64,000 nucleotides of DNA from Synchiropus splendidus (taxonomy: Eukaryota; Chordata; Actinopteri; Syngnathiformes; Callionymidae): positions 43,709,437 through 43,773,436 of the forward strand of contig NC_071334.1 of NCBI RefSeq assembly GCF_027744825.2. Reading direction: 5' to 3'. Position numbers and translations under genes: made by a program. The notes below the pieces were generated by a model. The model ran no database searches, had not been told where the DNA came from, and worked only from the letters and a program-made list of their open reading frames with translations. Shown here piece after piece: positions 15,286 to 30,200 of the stretch (the first letter of the stretch is position 1; each line of letters starts with the position of its first letter).

Positions 15286-18200
15286 CTGAGGAACAAAAGT
15301 TTCGTTTCTTCATCTCTCGTCTCTCCTTTTCAAGCGTGATGAAGCTGAACTTACTTATTGCCCAGCTCTCTCTCAGTGACGACCACTTCCGCCACATGCC
15401 AGTGGGCCTCTCCCTTCACCTTCTTCCCGTCCTTTGGCGTGTGACCCAGACAGATGCCAGCAATGTCGCCCAGGTTCTTGGACGAGAACTCAAACCTGTC
15501 AACGTTTCCCCTGAAATAAAGAGGATGGAAAGTCAACACAGCCCATGATGTACTGCAGTGCAGTTTAAGTTTTGGATCAGAGAATTTGACTGCTTTTTAT
15601 GTGGAACTACTCCGCTGACAGTCCATGATATCGGGATTCTACGTCCAGTATTTCATCTCATTCAGTCTGCACCTGCGAGTCATCTCTCAGGTTCGTAAGT
15701 GTTAAAGCGTGAGTTGGCTTGATACCTACGGAGCCCTGGAAGTGACATGCATGTGTTTATTTTTTGGATGTGACTTGCATGACTTTATTTTTTTTTATCT
15801 CAAGATAATTTTTAAAATAAACTCATGCATGTCACTTCCAGGGCTGCGTAATACATATAGCTTAGCCACATGTAGCCACATTATTTTGAGTAGAAGGCAC
15901 TTGATCAGCGTGTTAAAAGCGCATAGACTTGCAGACAGTGACTGACAACGTTGATGAACAGTTACGAAGCCATGGGAGACATAGTGGTTACAGGACGATG
16001 CATACAACACACATTGCCAGAGAGGCAGTTACGAATGCGCTGACATTTACGATTGTATCTTGAGATAGTTATCTCAAGATAACTGTTATCTTGGGATAAA
16101 AAAAATAATAATAAAGTCATGCAAGTCACACTTTTTTCTTGGCATAAAAACAGACCAAAAATGGTTTCTGCATCAAAGATTTGAAATACAAAAAAATACA
16201 AATCATTAAGGAAGTGTCAGAAAGTGAACCAGTTTTGTGAGAACATTCTGCAAAAAATGAAACGCTGATATCAAAACTAGAACATTTTGCTGCAGTAAAT
16301 TGGCAGCAAATTACAGATAACTTGCGTTCGGGTTGCCATTAAAAATGAAATGATAAAATTGAAATATTGATTAAAAACAAGGCAAACAAATAATAATTCA
16401 TTGAAGAGGAAGTTCTGCTTCCTGCTGTGTTTGTGTCATGTTTATGCTAAACAATTCAAGACTTGACGACACACAATACAACTACCTTGTTGATATATTG
16501 TAAAAAAAAAAGAAAATTTTAAAGTGACCTTTATTTGTTATATTCCAGAATAAATGTAAAATTATGGCAATAAAAATAAGGTATACACTATTACAATCAA
16601 TGTTTAATCAATACTTAATAATAATAAATACAATTTGAAAACAAGTCACTGAGCACGTCCTGAAGTGCCTTTGCTGCTGTTGCCCACACAAACCGTGGTG
16701 TGACGTGAGGAAGCACCACCAGACTTCATTGGCAACCTGAGCTGTCTGGACTCGATCAGCAGTTTTGTGCTGCGGATCATCATTAGACGTGCAGGGAAGA
16801 CGAAAGAGTGCTACGACCACCTACCGCAGGAAGCGCTTTTTCTTTGATGAATTCTCCATCACAAATTCTTTTGATCGGCCTTTCCTCCCCTCCAGGACGA
16901 TCCAGGCGTTCTCTTTGGTCTCAGCCGAGTCTCCGGTGGTGACACATATTTCGTACTCTGCCGACGAACACACACCATGAATGCCGCGCACGCTTCTAAA
17001 TGAAACGCGCTCAGGACTGACTGGTTTTCTCATCCAGGTCCAGGTACTCGTTGTTCGCACACGCCAGCTCCCTCATTATCTGCCCGTCGTCGTCGTTCTT
17101 GGCCAGCCAGCGGTCACAAGGAAAGCGGAAGGTTTTGTCCATCAGCTCGTCCTTCACGTCGATGTACTCCAAGTGCCAACCAGGTGCGGCTCCTGTACAC
17201 GGAAACGAAACGCTGAAGAGCTTCGACCTCCACAGAGGAGGAGAGTCTGCTGACCTTTGTTGTTGTGCCACACGCGCACTTTGGACAGATCTCCCAGGCT
17301 CAGGATGTCGGTGAACCGAAAGGTGTCCACTTGTTTGCGCTCAAACTTGTTGGACTTTTGCGACTCTTTGAGAAGCAGAGTCCCCGAGTCGCCGTTCTCG
17401 CCGAAAATGATGACACACACTTTGGCGTCAGTGCCAGCTCCTGAGGAGACAGTTATGATGAGCATGTTAAGATCTGTGGTGCCGACTTGGCCTCCAGATG
17501 GATGATTGATGAAAGCTAGTAAGATGGCACTATGAGATACTCTGGTTCCGTTCCATTCCAAGTCAGTGAGGATGGTTCCTGGTGGTGAGTCCAAGGTCCC
17601 TCCAAAAATACTACAGTAACTGTGATTCACACCTCAGTTCTGCATCAGAATCACATCAGTATCTCCCTGCAGCACAGACATCATTCGTCTTCAACATCTT
17701 CCCTCCCACATTTTCCAGATGAATTACTGACATTTGAAATGCCATTTGAAAGTTATGGTATCGTGATCAACTTTAATGGTAGCTAAACTATTTTTTTCAT
17801 TTTCATTTTAAGCCTTATTTCAAGCCTTAAACTAAAAGATTTAAAGCGCTTGTAGGCCACATAAAATGATTTGGCCGGTCAGATTTGGCCCCCAAGCCTT
17901 GATTTTGACACGTGCTTTAAATGATCACTTTCTTCCCCAAAACAGGGTCTTCTTTGTGAGGTCCCCAGAGGACTCCATTACCGTGTGCTCAGCATCACTC
18001 GTGTAAGGTTGGCGTGTGTGTTTGTGTGTCAGCCTGCCTCATTATTTGCCTCCAGAGCTTCACTTCTTGAGGAAAAACCAGCTTCCACTGAGCACTGAGG
18101 ACAACAATGAGCCCTTTGAAGTTGACGCAGACTTCTTGCAACGCTATTGATCAGCCGAACATCTGAAGTACAAGATGCCACGGAGCAAAACTCTAGGAGG

Positions 18201-21200
18201 GAGGGGGTCCTTGTTTTTTTGCACCGCTGTGATGAGGTGAAGCATGGATTAGTTCATCCAGGGGGGCTGGGAACCGCAGAGATGTGGAGGAGATGAAAAA
18301 CAGCTCCCATCCTCATCACCTTCAGCTTGACATGGTATTCAATAGATTCACAGTCACAGCTGGCATTTGTCACTACCTCATTAGTTGCTGCAGATTTCTG
18401 CCCCAGAGAGTTCTAACACTGTCTGGTCTTCAGAGTCACCTGAAGTGCTCTGTCCTAGGACAGAAGAACCCACCTCACCCGGCGGGGGAGCCAGGAAACG
18501 CTGGAGGGATTATGTCAAACTGGAGGAGAATTGTGTGGAGAGGGAAGCCTGGGCCTTGGCCCCATGGCCTGACCTCAAACAAGCAAGCAGATGAACACTA
18601 AGATCCCCCAACCCTCGCATTGAGCCATGGCTAGTTACTGTGCTACTGAACACTGCTGAGAAGGAGCACCTTCAGTAAAACGGGTGAAGTTTTGGCACCA
18701 AATGCGGAACCTACTAAACACTAGCAAGATGCTTATGCGTTCACCTGACCTGATACATCGCTGGTCTTGACCTGGATGATGTACGTCGTGAGATCCACCA
18801 TCAGCTCCTCGTCCACCACTGCGGCCATCTCACAGATCATGGTCCTTTTGGGTCCACGTGTCCGGGACAGCCACTCTTCATACTCGAACACAGACACCGC
18901 TTCTGTTGCCAGGTTTCGCATGATCACCTGGACACGAAGGAACTTTTGGTTACAGCGTTCGTCAGCCAACTGAATGTGAAACTTTTAAAAACGTCGGAAA
19001 CTTTTATAAATGCAGTGCTCCCTGTCTCGGAGTGCCGGAGTAAATGTTTTCAGTTGTTGTTTCGACAGAATAGTTGCTGCATTCTGCAAGGTTTTTTCCC
19101 CTCTATTTTTTACCTTCCTGAAGAGGCATATTAAAACGTGTCTGAATTAAAATGATTTAATGGTTGATGTTTTCACACTCATGAATTTATTCAATCCATG
19201 TGATCGGTATCAGTGATCGGCAGCAAAAACCCTGATGGGAGCGTCCCTACTGTAGAAGAAATAAAACATGAACCTGTCCGGCTGACGTTTCTCTTCACAC
19301 TGGCTCCAGATTACGACTTAAAATAAACTTGGAAATTCGAGTCTGTCTGAAGCAGGCCAGAGCGAAGTGCAGCTCGAGGGCCACACGCAGCCCTATGTAT
19401 CTGACCGCCATGAGGCCAGAGTCAAACTGAGTAGAACAGTTTTGCGTTTGACAGTAATAAGGTACTGCAGCAATATCTTAACAGTCCAGCAGTCCACAAC
19501 GTACAGCAACACTTCAATTGCAATGTCATTTATTATTTTTCATAATAAAAATAAATAAAATATTGTCTAATTTCTGTTTGGCCTCACTAATCCAGATGCA
19601 TAGTCTGTTCTAGATGTGCCGAATGTTTGCCCAACAATAGACGAAACGATGAGCGAACAAAGAGAGAAAACAGGCCCAAATCAGCCTGCTAGCGTAGCAT
19701 TGAACTGCAGTATATTCGTGGACAACACAAGGAACATTTGACCTCTGGAACAAACAAAACAAGGGCGTGCCATAATGACCCCAGAATGAGAGCACGATAA
19801 ATGTTCCGACAAATGGATGAGTATTTGTGCTCAGCATGTTGATTCAGTCAGAACGGCGCGCTGGCAGTCAGCCTGTAAACACCATTGTCTCCATGTCAAT
19901 GCACAAACCCAGCGGTCCATGAAGGCCGCACATCTGCTTGTGATGCTGAACACATAAGTCTGTGTGTCGGGTCAGACCAAGGAGACGCTCGCAGTTGCTG
20001 AGTCCCTCGCACCGACAGACAGGACCGAATATTGTTTCTGACTGCCCGGCTGCACTGCACAGCTCGGCCCAGAGGACATTAGCATTAGAAGTGCGCTCGG
20101 TTTCAGCAATTTGGTCGAGCTTGGAAGCCCTATTGGATTAGGTGGTCAGTGGTATGTTCCTCACAGGGTCAGCAGAAAATCTTGAACTTTACAGATTATT
20201 TACATCAACACTCTATGAAACAACAAAATATAAGCACAACAAAGAGCAGGAGCACTATAGTACACAAACATAGCAGTATATTTCATCCAATTTCACCACT
20301 TTCACTTCTTTAAAGCATTTCAAATGAAGAAGAAACCCATTCATCTACTTGTGCAGCTTCCAAGAGCATTTGGGGTATAAATAATAAAAAGCAGTTGGAC
20401 TTATTGTTTCCCTACTTACTACGTAAATACTAGTGAAAATAGGTCAATATGTAAACATTTGTGAACTAAAAATGTTGCATCTCTGTCACACAACAGCTAC
20501 AGCAATATAATTTTTTTCAGGGCTCGCAGGACTTGAAAAATAACTGAGCTTTTCATCTTGATATTCTCATGAAAATTCCGCCTCATGTATTATTCACACT
20601 GAATGTGAGAGCAGATTTTAAGGCGTGTGTATCTCTGGCGAGTGAAACACTAAAATCATGAGTGTGTGTGAGATGACTGCAACTGCAGCAGCTAAAGTGG
20701 GTCAATACTCTCACTCCAGGAACCCGGAGTGTGAGTGTTGGGTTCCTTGTGGGCGGCTGAATCATTGCCGGTGCTCCTGCAGGCGAGGATGGATGTGTGC
20801 TTGAGTCAGTCAAAATGCATTTCATTCGCTCAACAGCAGGCCCACAGTACAACACAAAATAAAGGGGCCGCGTTGGACACAGCTATTATCAACTCATAGA
20901 TGACCATACAAGTTGCTTTAATAATCATAAGCATATATCAACACTGAGATATTTCGCACTTGTTGTTTGCTGTAAATCCAAACCAATTTCAGAAGCAACA
21001 ATGATGATACCCTGTTGGGCGCTTTCACACTTCAGGTTCTGTCTCGAGACGAAGCTCTTTTGGCTAAGAAGTCCAACGTGAAACACAAGCAAGTCGGGTT
21101 TTGGCCGCAGACTTGATCCCGGCTGCAGACCTGCACTTTCTCAGGAAACTCTCCACGGGGGAGTGAGCTTCTCGCCTCAAACGACTCGGCGCTAGATGGA

Positions 21201-24200
21201 GGAAACTACGTGTACAGCGCGACTCCACACAAGCATGATAGATGCCGGGCAGTAAAGGCTCTAATCGCTATCTGGGTGGACAACATGGTTCAAAAACAAC
21301 TTCTCAAACTCCCAGAACACTGAGGTGCGCAGACTCATCTGCTGGAAAATTGCGCTTGGTATTGGAGCGCAGCGGTCCGGGACTCGCGATGTGTGCAGGT
21401 GTTTGATAACACACATGTTTTCCCCTTTATTAGGCTGATAAACACCTGACTTTATTGTCAGACAGATTTGCTTAAATGAATAATGCTGCGCTGTATAGTA
21501 ACTGTTTTCACTGTTGTGATGTGGCTGCAGAGCAGCCGTCTGCGTGAGGACTGCGAGGAGGAAAGACTCAGCTTGATTTTCCCCAAGTCAGTGAAGATCA
21601 CCAGACTATTCATTGATCATTTCTGACGTCTGGATCTGTGCTTCACTGACTACAATCTTCTCCATCGTCAGTAATCTCTCTCACTGTGTTCAAGGTGTTG
21701 TGAGAGCAGCGTGGATTGATCAAGACGCTCCGTATGACGCAGCTTGTTTCCTAGAAGTATTCTAAAGTTTCACGGTGCTGAAGCTGAGACCAAGCTTTAC
21801 ACTCGGATATTCCATTTCTGACTCATGCATATGTGGACTCTCTTGTTAAAGATGATGTGAGTCAGAAGCTAGTTGTATATTTCCCATGTAAGTGCCCTAC
21901 AAAACACCTAATTAATTATTAAGTACAGGTTGTTTGTCTGTGTTCACTGGTGCCGTGCCGACCTTATCGAGGAACCAATCAGGTCGACTCCCGGTGCCGT
22001 CAATACGAAGCCTCATCTTCCTCAGCGGGGCGATGTCATCGATCTCCATGTTGAACGTGTCCTCCTGGCCTCGCTCAAACCTTCAACACGCAGATGTTTT
22101 TCAAATTCATCCATTATTAGTGTGTTGGTTCAGTACCACAAACCTGTCTTCGTTCTTCTGCAGCAGCATCTCCTCGGTGCTTCCGTTGGCCCCGAACACT
22201 GACATGAAGATCAAGGTGTCCGTTCCTGCGTTCTGCACATCCCCGGTGACCACAGTGACCTCGTAGATGACCTGGCAACAAGTGATTGAAATACTTTTTA
22301 TTAATTCATTTATGAATTATTTTTGTAATTCTGCTGCTGCATATCACACATAAATAGTGTCAGTATTTTACATAGTATTCTGTGTATTATTTGCAATCCA
22401 TCTTGAATAATTTTTTTGGGCCATCATATCGGTTGCGATAACACTCTGTCGTAAAGTTCCAGAGTCACAAAATATTGGTGGGATATTCCTTTGAGTTTTG
22501 TTAAAACTTGAAAATGCCAGAGCAACCATCATGTGTTACATTACTGCACCAATATGCACGTACCTTCTGAGAGATGGAGATGGCCTCCGCATCAAGTACA
22601 TTGAAAACCCGAGCCGTCAAACCATCTCCTCTGTCTTTGGCCAGCCAGCACATGCATGCAAAGATATATTTGACCCCATTGGTTGGCACGGCAACGGCGA
22701 GCTCATCAACCAGCCAGCAGCTCTCAGGAGTTGCTCCGTCATGTCCGAGCTGCAGGACAGGAGAGATCTCTTTTATAGTTATCTCACAGTTGCACACGCA
22801 TTTTCATGTTTGCAGAACATTATCTATCAACTGTCTATATAAAGATAACATTTCTATCCTTTTTGAATTATTTAGACGTAACTATCTTTGATGTTATATC
22901 ATTGATATCATCATTTCAGTCATACGTTCTGTTTTTCCTGGACATCATCTCACATTTTCCCCTATGATACTGGAGAAATATTTCTGCTGCAAGGATTTTC
23001 TTTTTTCATACTCTCTCATTTCCTCGCTGAACTTTATGCTGCACTTGAAAGGGAGAAGTAGTTCCAGGTCGTGCCCAACTATTCCTCACCTCAACCTTCT
23101 TGATATCTCCAACGTCACAGCCCTGAATCTCGAAGTTCTGCAGCGACCCGGCCTCGAAGCCCTTCCTACCATCAGGCAGGTTCAGCCAGAGCCGCTCTGT
23201 CTGTCTGTGACCGGCTCCGGTGATGATGACAAAAGCCCTGCTGGTGGTGCTGGCGTCTCGCTCCAGTCCAGTACAGATGGTGATGTGGTAAGGAATCACT
23301 GGGAACGACATCGCGATCAGTCACTCACATTTTTGGGAGTGTGACAAAGATCTTACTTGGCAGCTCCACTTCCTCCTCCTTCTTTTTTTTGCTCTTCTTG
23401 TTCATATTGCTGTCGACACTCTTCAGAGTAAGGGCAGAGTTCTTCATAGTATTGAGACCCTCTCTGACCCCTTCATAGCCCTGTGGCCAAACAAACTGTT
23501 ATATAGAATCTAAACTGCCAGAAAAATGGAAAGAATTCTTCATAAAATGGACCTTGACGTAGAAGATTCTCTTGATGCGCCTGTCCTCTCTCTTCCTGGA
23601 CAACCATCTCTCACACAGGAAGAGGAAAACCTCCTCCGTGTCTACATCGACCACCTCCACCTGGTCCAGGTACCAGTCCGGGCTGACCATGCTGTTATCA
23701 TGACGGATTTTGATTTTAAAAACCTGCCCCAGATCCACAGCCTCGATGGTGAACTTGTCCACCTGAAGAGAAAAATATGTCATTTATGGAAAAGTAGTTT
23801 CACGATGAGAGTGTTTGTTTTTCAGAGGTGAATTGAGGAGTAAATCATGAGGTCCACATGCTGCACTTACAAACCCCAGAGGCCACATTTGCCCTTATTG
23901 CATATCCATAAATAGAAGAGCTGATTCTAACACTCTTGTTTCTGTCTGTGCTTCCAGTCCAATAAATATCTGCTTTGGAATATTCCCTGCAGTCAAAACA
24001 TGTTTTTAATTGTCTTGTCTGGTTATATTATCTTTTTTTTTTACATTTTTGATGTCATGTTTCAGACCTCCTGGCCATCCCTGCATCACATAGCGGATCA
24101 ATGAATCGACTGTCATTGGTGTCCCCCTCAACTCATGGAGAGTAAAGTGGGTTCAAAGCAAGAGGTTCGTTCTACAGCAAAGAGCAACATAAAGTGCGTG

Positions 24201-27200
24201 GTCTTACTGAGCCTCGTTCAAACTTGTTGCTGTTGGTCTCAGACTTGCTGAGTTTTCTCTCTCCGGTGTCTCCCAGGTCTCCGTAGATGGTCAGGAAGAC
24301 GTTTGCGTCCGTTCCCGCGCCGTACACATCACCGGTGATCACTGACACTTTGTAGGTGTGAGCTGCAGAGGGAGGACAGGTTACCAACGTGAGGCATTTC
24401 ATTCCAGTCCATTCTTAGTCCACTGGTCGGCATAGTTGTAAATAGAATATACAGAAATACAAGTAGAAATGTAGATACATTGATGTAAACAGTTAAATGT
24501 CAATGATGGTTTTTTTTAAACGTTACATTTGAATTTGGACTGCTCAGAATGTGGTGTGATCAACATGTGTCCTTTGATGTGTCCTTTGATGATGTGTCCA
24601 TATTTAATCTACTTACACGTAAACAAACCAAAACCTTGTGAAATGACATGAAGCCAAGTGACCATCACAAGATATTTCTCATCGAAAAGTCCAACCAGCA
24701 GCAGAACCAGGTGCAAGTCAGTTCTGAATAAAATAAATATAATAAAACCATGTCTAAATGTCACAAAATAAAACAATATATTTACTTTTAACTCCAAAGA
24801 AGTGTAAATGAAAGTAGCCAACCTCCCAGCAACTGAATTCCTTCTGGATAAACGCATCAGCTGAATGTCATCGGGTAAATTGTTCATTGTGCTGAGAGAA
24901 TGAACTCTTGACTTCACTTACTCTCCAGAGCGTCCTCGACTTCAACCTCGGTGACTTTCAGGCTGCCGTCCCTGGAGAGCTTCTCAGTGATGATGTCAGA
25001 GGGAACCAGCTCTCTCACCGTCTCTCTGTCGTCCTCCGACTTGGCAAGCCAGCGTTCACATGGAAAGATGACAGTCTCGGATCCCTGCACGGAGCAGACA
25101 TCAGCAGAAATGACTGGCAGCAGATCAAAGCAGTTAGCTGGATTTGCCAGATCATTTTGTGAGGAGAACATCTCCACCTGCTGACCAAATGTAGTGCTTG
25201 TCTAAAGGCTGTGCTCTCTTGAATGAACTCAGAATAAAACCTTAGAATATCCAGATACCTTTCCCTTCCTGAGCAGTCGCCTGATCTCCACACGGTCCAG
25301 ATGCCAGCCTGGATTGACCCCACGATTGTCATGACCAATACGGATCTTTTCAATGACGTCGCCGACATCCTCAAGCTATAGGGAAAATGAATACAAAAAC
25401 ATGAGAATTTATTAAATAGCAAAGCATCATACTCTGCTAAACCAAGGGTTTTTGTTTGTTTTTGTATTGCTGTCATAGATGCAGTGAATGAGAGACAAAG
25501 CCAGTGACCGGTGACATTATCAATACCAGGGTCAACACCAACATCTAGGCTGCAGCGCTGACCACAGTCCAGCAGTGCCGCCATTGTCAGCCCCGCCATA
25601 AGATCGCATTCTGTACCTCAACTATGAACATGTCCTCAGCTCCCCTCTCAAAGTACATGATCCTCTCCCTCTTGTTGACGCACAGACACTTCTCCTCAGT
25701 GCACACAGCGTTACGACCGTACAAGACGATGAAGACGTCAGCGTCAGTTCCAGCTCCGAACACGTCACTGGTGAAGATTTTGATCTCATACGGAACAACT
25801 GCAGGGCAACCAAAAAAAAATGTGTATCAGATTGTCGACAAATAAAATACTGGACATTTGAATGTGTGTGTTACATGGAGTGTAAAGTTCGGTCTGAAGA
25901 GAATTTGGGAAAAGGTCCCGGACGATGGCGCCATCATCTTCTCCCTTGTCTAACCAGCGTCCACATGGGAAGCGCAGCTTCTGTCCCATGGATGGAGCAT
26001 CGATTTCCACCCAATCTAGGAACCAGCCTGCCGAGCCTCCCCCTGAAACACAATCTTCCCTTTATAACAGATCGGTAACACACCGTCACTGAAAGCTCTC
26101 TGCTGAAGCACCTCGGTTGTCATGTCCGATCCGCACTTTCTTCAGCGCTCCGATGTCGACGGCCTCCACGACAAACTCATCAATCATTCCCCTCTCAAAC
26201 TTATTCTTGTGAGTCTTCGAAGCCTTCAGGTTGATAATCCCTGTGGATATACACAGTGCCACACATGCGTAGACAGATTTCAAGTCTTGTTGTCAAAGGG
26301 TTACCAGTGTCATCCTTGCTGCCGTAGAGGATCATGAAGACGTTGGCGTCGGTGCCGGCGTATTTCTTGTCTCCAGTTTTGATCCGTACGGTGTATGTTG
26401 TTGACATCGCTGTAAGGAGGACGCCACATTTCACAATGGTCTGACGGAATCTGGAACTTGCCATTCCTCCCTCACGACTCACCCTTTTGTTCCAGACCCA
26501 GGGTTGCTTCAGAATCTTCATCATCTTCATCTCCCTTCTTCATAAAGGCCTCGTCCACAGGAACAAGCTCCCTGGCAAGCTGACCATCGTCCTCATCAAT
26601 GGCCAGCCAGCGTTTGCAAGGAAAGAAATAGCTGAAGAGAAACACTGGGTCAAATGATCATACAAAACCTTCAATCTACCTCTTGCATGGGCAAAGTGAG
26701 ATCAGTGTCATCATACATTACACCAAATCCACACATGTTTGAGTGATGGACTTCTAATCATAATGTCAAGAATGGAATTAACTTTTATATTTTACATCCA
26801 TTTTCATCTTTCTGTTTTGCCCATTTATTTTGGAACAACTTTTAATGTATACAAGGTTGCTCTTTTTAATTTATTTAGTTTGAATGCATTTGCATTCTGG
26901 ATTTTAAAATGTATTGTAATTTTACTTTATTTTTTCAACTTTATCTTTCATTATTTGTTCATTAATTCATTTTTTTTTTCTCTAACATGAAGATCTGTGG
27001 CCGGACAGCGAGAATATGGATGCAGTGCCCCTGCTCACCACAGGGTGGCGCCCAGCACAGCTGAGGAGAGGTTCTCCCTCAGGCAACACTCAGAATCCCA
27101 GAGGTCAGTTGTCTCAAAGATAAGTGCTTAAACAGGATCCAGACTTACGTGGTGTCATCTTTGTTGTCTACAATCTCCACTCGGTCCAGGAACCAGCCCG

Positions 27201-30200
27201 CCCCGGCCTGCCTGTTGTCATGGCGGATTCTCAGCTTCTTCAGCGTCCCCAGATCAATGGCAGTGATGTTGAAAACGTCTTCCTGCGTCAGACAAGGAAA
27301 GTCAAGAGCTCAAGTCAAGTCAAGTCATCAAACGTGACACAGATTTCTTTAGATTAAAACTTTAAAGGTGTAGGAATATTTGCTGCAAAAGCCACATTTT
27401 CAATCGGAATGACTTTGGTATATGACTGAACCAAATGATGGAGCCATACATACATTTAAACAACAAAATATTGTTTATTTTGCGTCAGTTTGACAATAGC
27501 ACAATAAATCACGATGGTGTCTATATTCAAGTTTTTATATGAACAAGTAATGTCTTGAAAATTATATATACCAAAGAACAAGATCTTTGGTGCTTCCATC
27601 TTGAAGTTTTTTTTAGTGCTTTCTCAAGTTGTCTGGATGTTAAGGTTAAGACATTATATTGAATGATGTCTTTTTTTTGTAAATTAATGTGGCAAAATCC
27701 CAGCTCTCTATAGAACATAGTCTGTTGAAGTTGGGGCACATCTGACTTTGGTTAAAGAAAACTGGCATGACCTAAAAACTAATCCCTTTTCCTCCAGGAC
27801 TATGATTAAACTTGAGCTCACCTATGCTACGAACTAACAAACCAAAGATAAGTCATGTCCATCTAACAGATGCGGAGTGCAGGACTGTTTCCTGTCTTTC
27901 TAAGCTAATAGGCACTTTAGCTGTTTATTATCAACCTCTAATGTTAGCTCTGAGGTCTCAGCCAGAAGTGAGTGTGGGGACACTGCATCATGATACACTG
28001 GATCATTACACTCCTGCTTGTATATAAAATGGCTGGAGAAAATAAAGCCCAGATTAACTGCACCATTTAGTATGAAATTACATGCGAGAGAGAGCGGCAG
28101 ACTCCAGTATTGATCCACAGTGGCCCCACTCTCAGAGTGACTTCATATCTCTGACAAGAAAAAAATGGAAATGACCAAACGATAGATTTACATAATCTGT
28201 CCCACAGAACCTTTGTTACAGAAAATACTGGCAATACAATGAAAAGAGCAAATGTAACATCTCAAATGGATTTAAAGTGATTCATAAAAAAAAGTAATGA
28301 ATTAGAACAATTTCAGTTATTTCTATTTCATTTCTAAAATACAAAATATAAGTCAAGTATCGGAAACTACATCAGCTGGAACAAAATAAATCAACCAATA
28401 AAATAATAACTATTATAAATACGGATAATTCCTTCAGTTTGTTGCTTCACTATTTGACACCTGTTGGACTCGCTATCTAACATTATCACTTAACATGAAA
28501 TAGTAATATGACCTAATACAGTGGATAGTTTCAATTCGAAAACATCTTTTTTAATATACTGTCAATTTAAATCCCTTTTTGAAGCATGAACATTTAACCC
28601 ACTTATTATTTTTTTTTAAAAGAACATATTGTTTTACATTTTGAGAAAAGTTATAAAACTGGCTTCTCACCAGCGCCTAAACAGCTTTTGGGGCCTTTAT
28701 ATCAAAAACATAATCCTAACCTGTGACTTGTGATGAGCATTACCTCACCCTCCTTTACATGTTGTTTGTTATTGAGGTGAGGTGAATGTGAATTTTTTTT
28801 AAAGCCTCGCACAGAAGCTAGTGTTCACCTGGCCTTTCTCAAACTTGTTTAAGTTGTTTGACTTCCTGAGCCGTCGCTCCCCGGTGTCACCCACGTCCCC
28901 GTAGATGTTGATGTAAACATTGGCATCTGTCCCGGCGCCAAACATCGTCCCAGTGAACACATGGACCTCGTAGAAATTCTCTACACAAGAGGGAGATTGT
29001 ACATGAAAGGATCACGTGTGCTAAACAAGAACATCAGCAGCTCTTACCGTCCAGGTCTTCGTTGTCATCGGTCAGCAGCTCCACAACTATCTCGCCATCC
29101 TCCTCATCCCTGGCTAACCAGCGGCTGCAAGGAAAGTGAAAAGTTTCCACCACTTCCTGGAGTTCCTCAATGAGCTCCACTTCTTCTTCTTTCTTCTTCT
29201 TTTTCTTGTCCTTCTTCTTGTCCTTCTTAGGTTCCTCCTTCTTCACCTCAACCTGCACCATTGCCATCTTCAGCCTTTTTAAGTCCACCGTTTCCAGGAA
29301 CCAGCCGTCTCCTATACCCTTGCCATCGTGGCCGATCCTCATCTTGTAGATCTTCCCCACATCCTGAGCCTCTATCTGAGTTGCAGGCGGGAAAGGAGAC
29401 TCAGCTTGGAGCATCCGGGCTTGAAAAACATCACAAACCTTGAAGATCTCGGTGGTGCCTCTTTCAAAGTTGTTGGATCGGCTCTTGAGAGAAAGCACTT
29501 CGGTTTTCCCCTCCTCTCCATAAATCTGGCAGAAGACATTGGCGTTGGTGCCTCCGGCGCGGACGTCCCCGGTGACCACCGTCACTTCGTAGTTGATTAC
29601 TATTACGGAATGGAAAGTTCAGAGACGACTGACTCTGTATTTGGAATCTTCAGAACATCTACGTACACTGCTCAATGTCCAGTATTTCACTGGGGTAAAT
29701 CTCCACCTCCACTTTCCCATCAGCCTCATCTTTGCACAGCCAACGATGGCTTGGGAACATGTACTCCACCCCATGGACTGGCACGGAGATCTGGACACTG
29801 TCCAGAAACCAACCAGCACGCAGACCTTCATTGGTGTGTCCGATGAGGAGGCGGTTGATCTGAATCACATGTGGTGAACCAGTGAATGAACCAGTGAACC
29901 ACAAAACACCCTCATAACCACGTTGTCCCACTAGTAGAAAGACAAGTGTTATTTGCTGTGTTTGTGAAAAAGAAAAAAAAAACTTGCCTTTCCTATGTCT
30001 CCAGTTTCAATGGTAAAGATGTCGGTGCGTCCGGTCTCAAAGTAGTTCCTGAGGTCGTTGTCCGAGACGGCCAGGATCATCTTGCTGGTGTCGCTCTTCT
30101 CCCCGTACAGTTTGACAAACACTTTGGAGTCAGAGCTGGCACCATTCACGCTGCCCGTCTTGATTGTGATGTGATAGCTGATGTCTGAAACACCAGGAGA

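Noticed and set aside
14817..15548. 243-codon plus-strand ORF
   Set aside because: Antisense shadow of loxhd1 exons 40-41, whose minus-strand frames match PLAT domains with correct splice sites.
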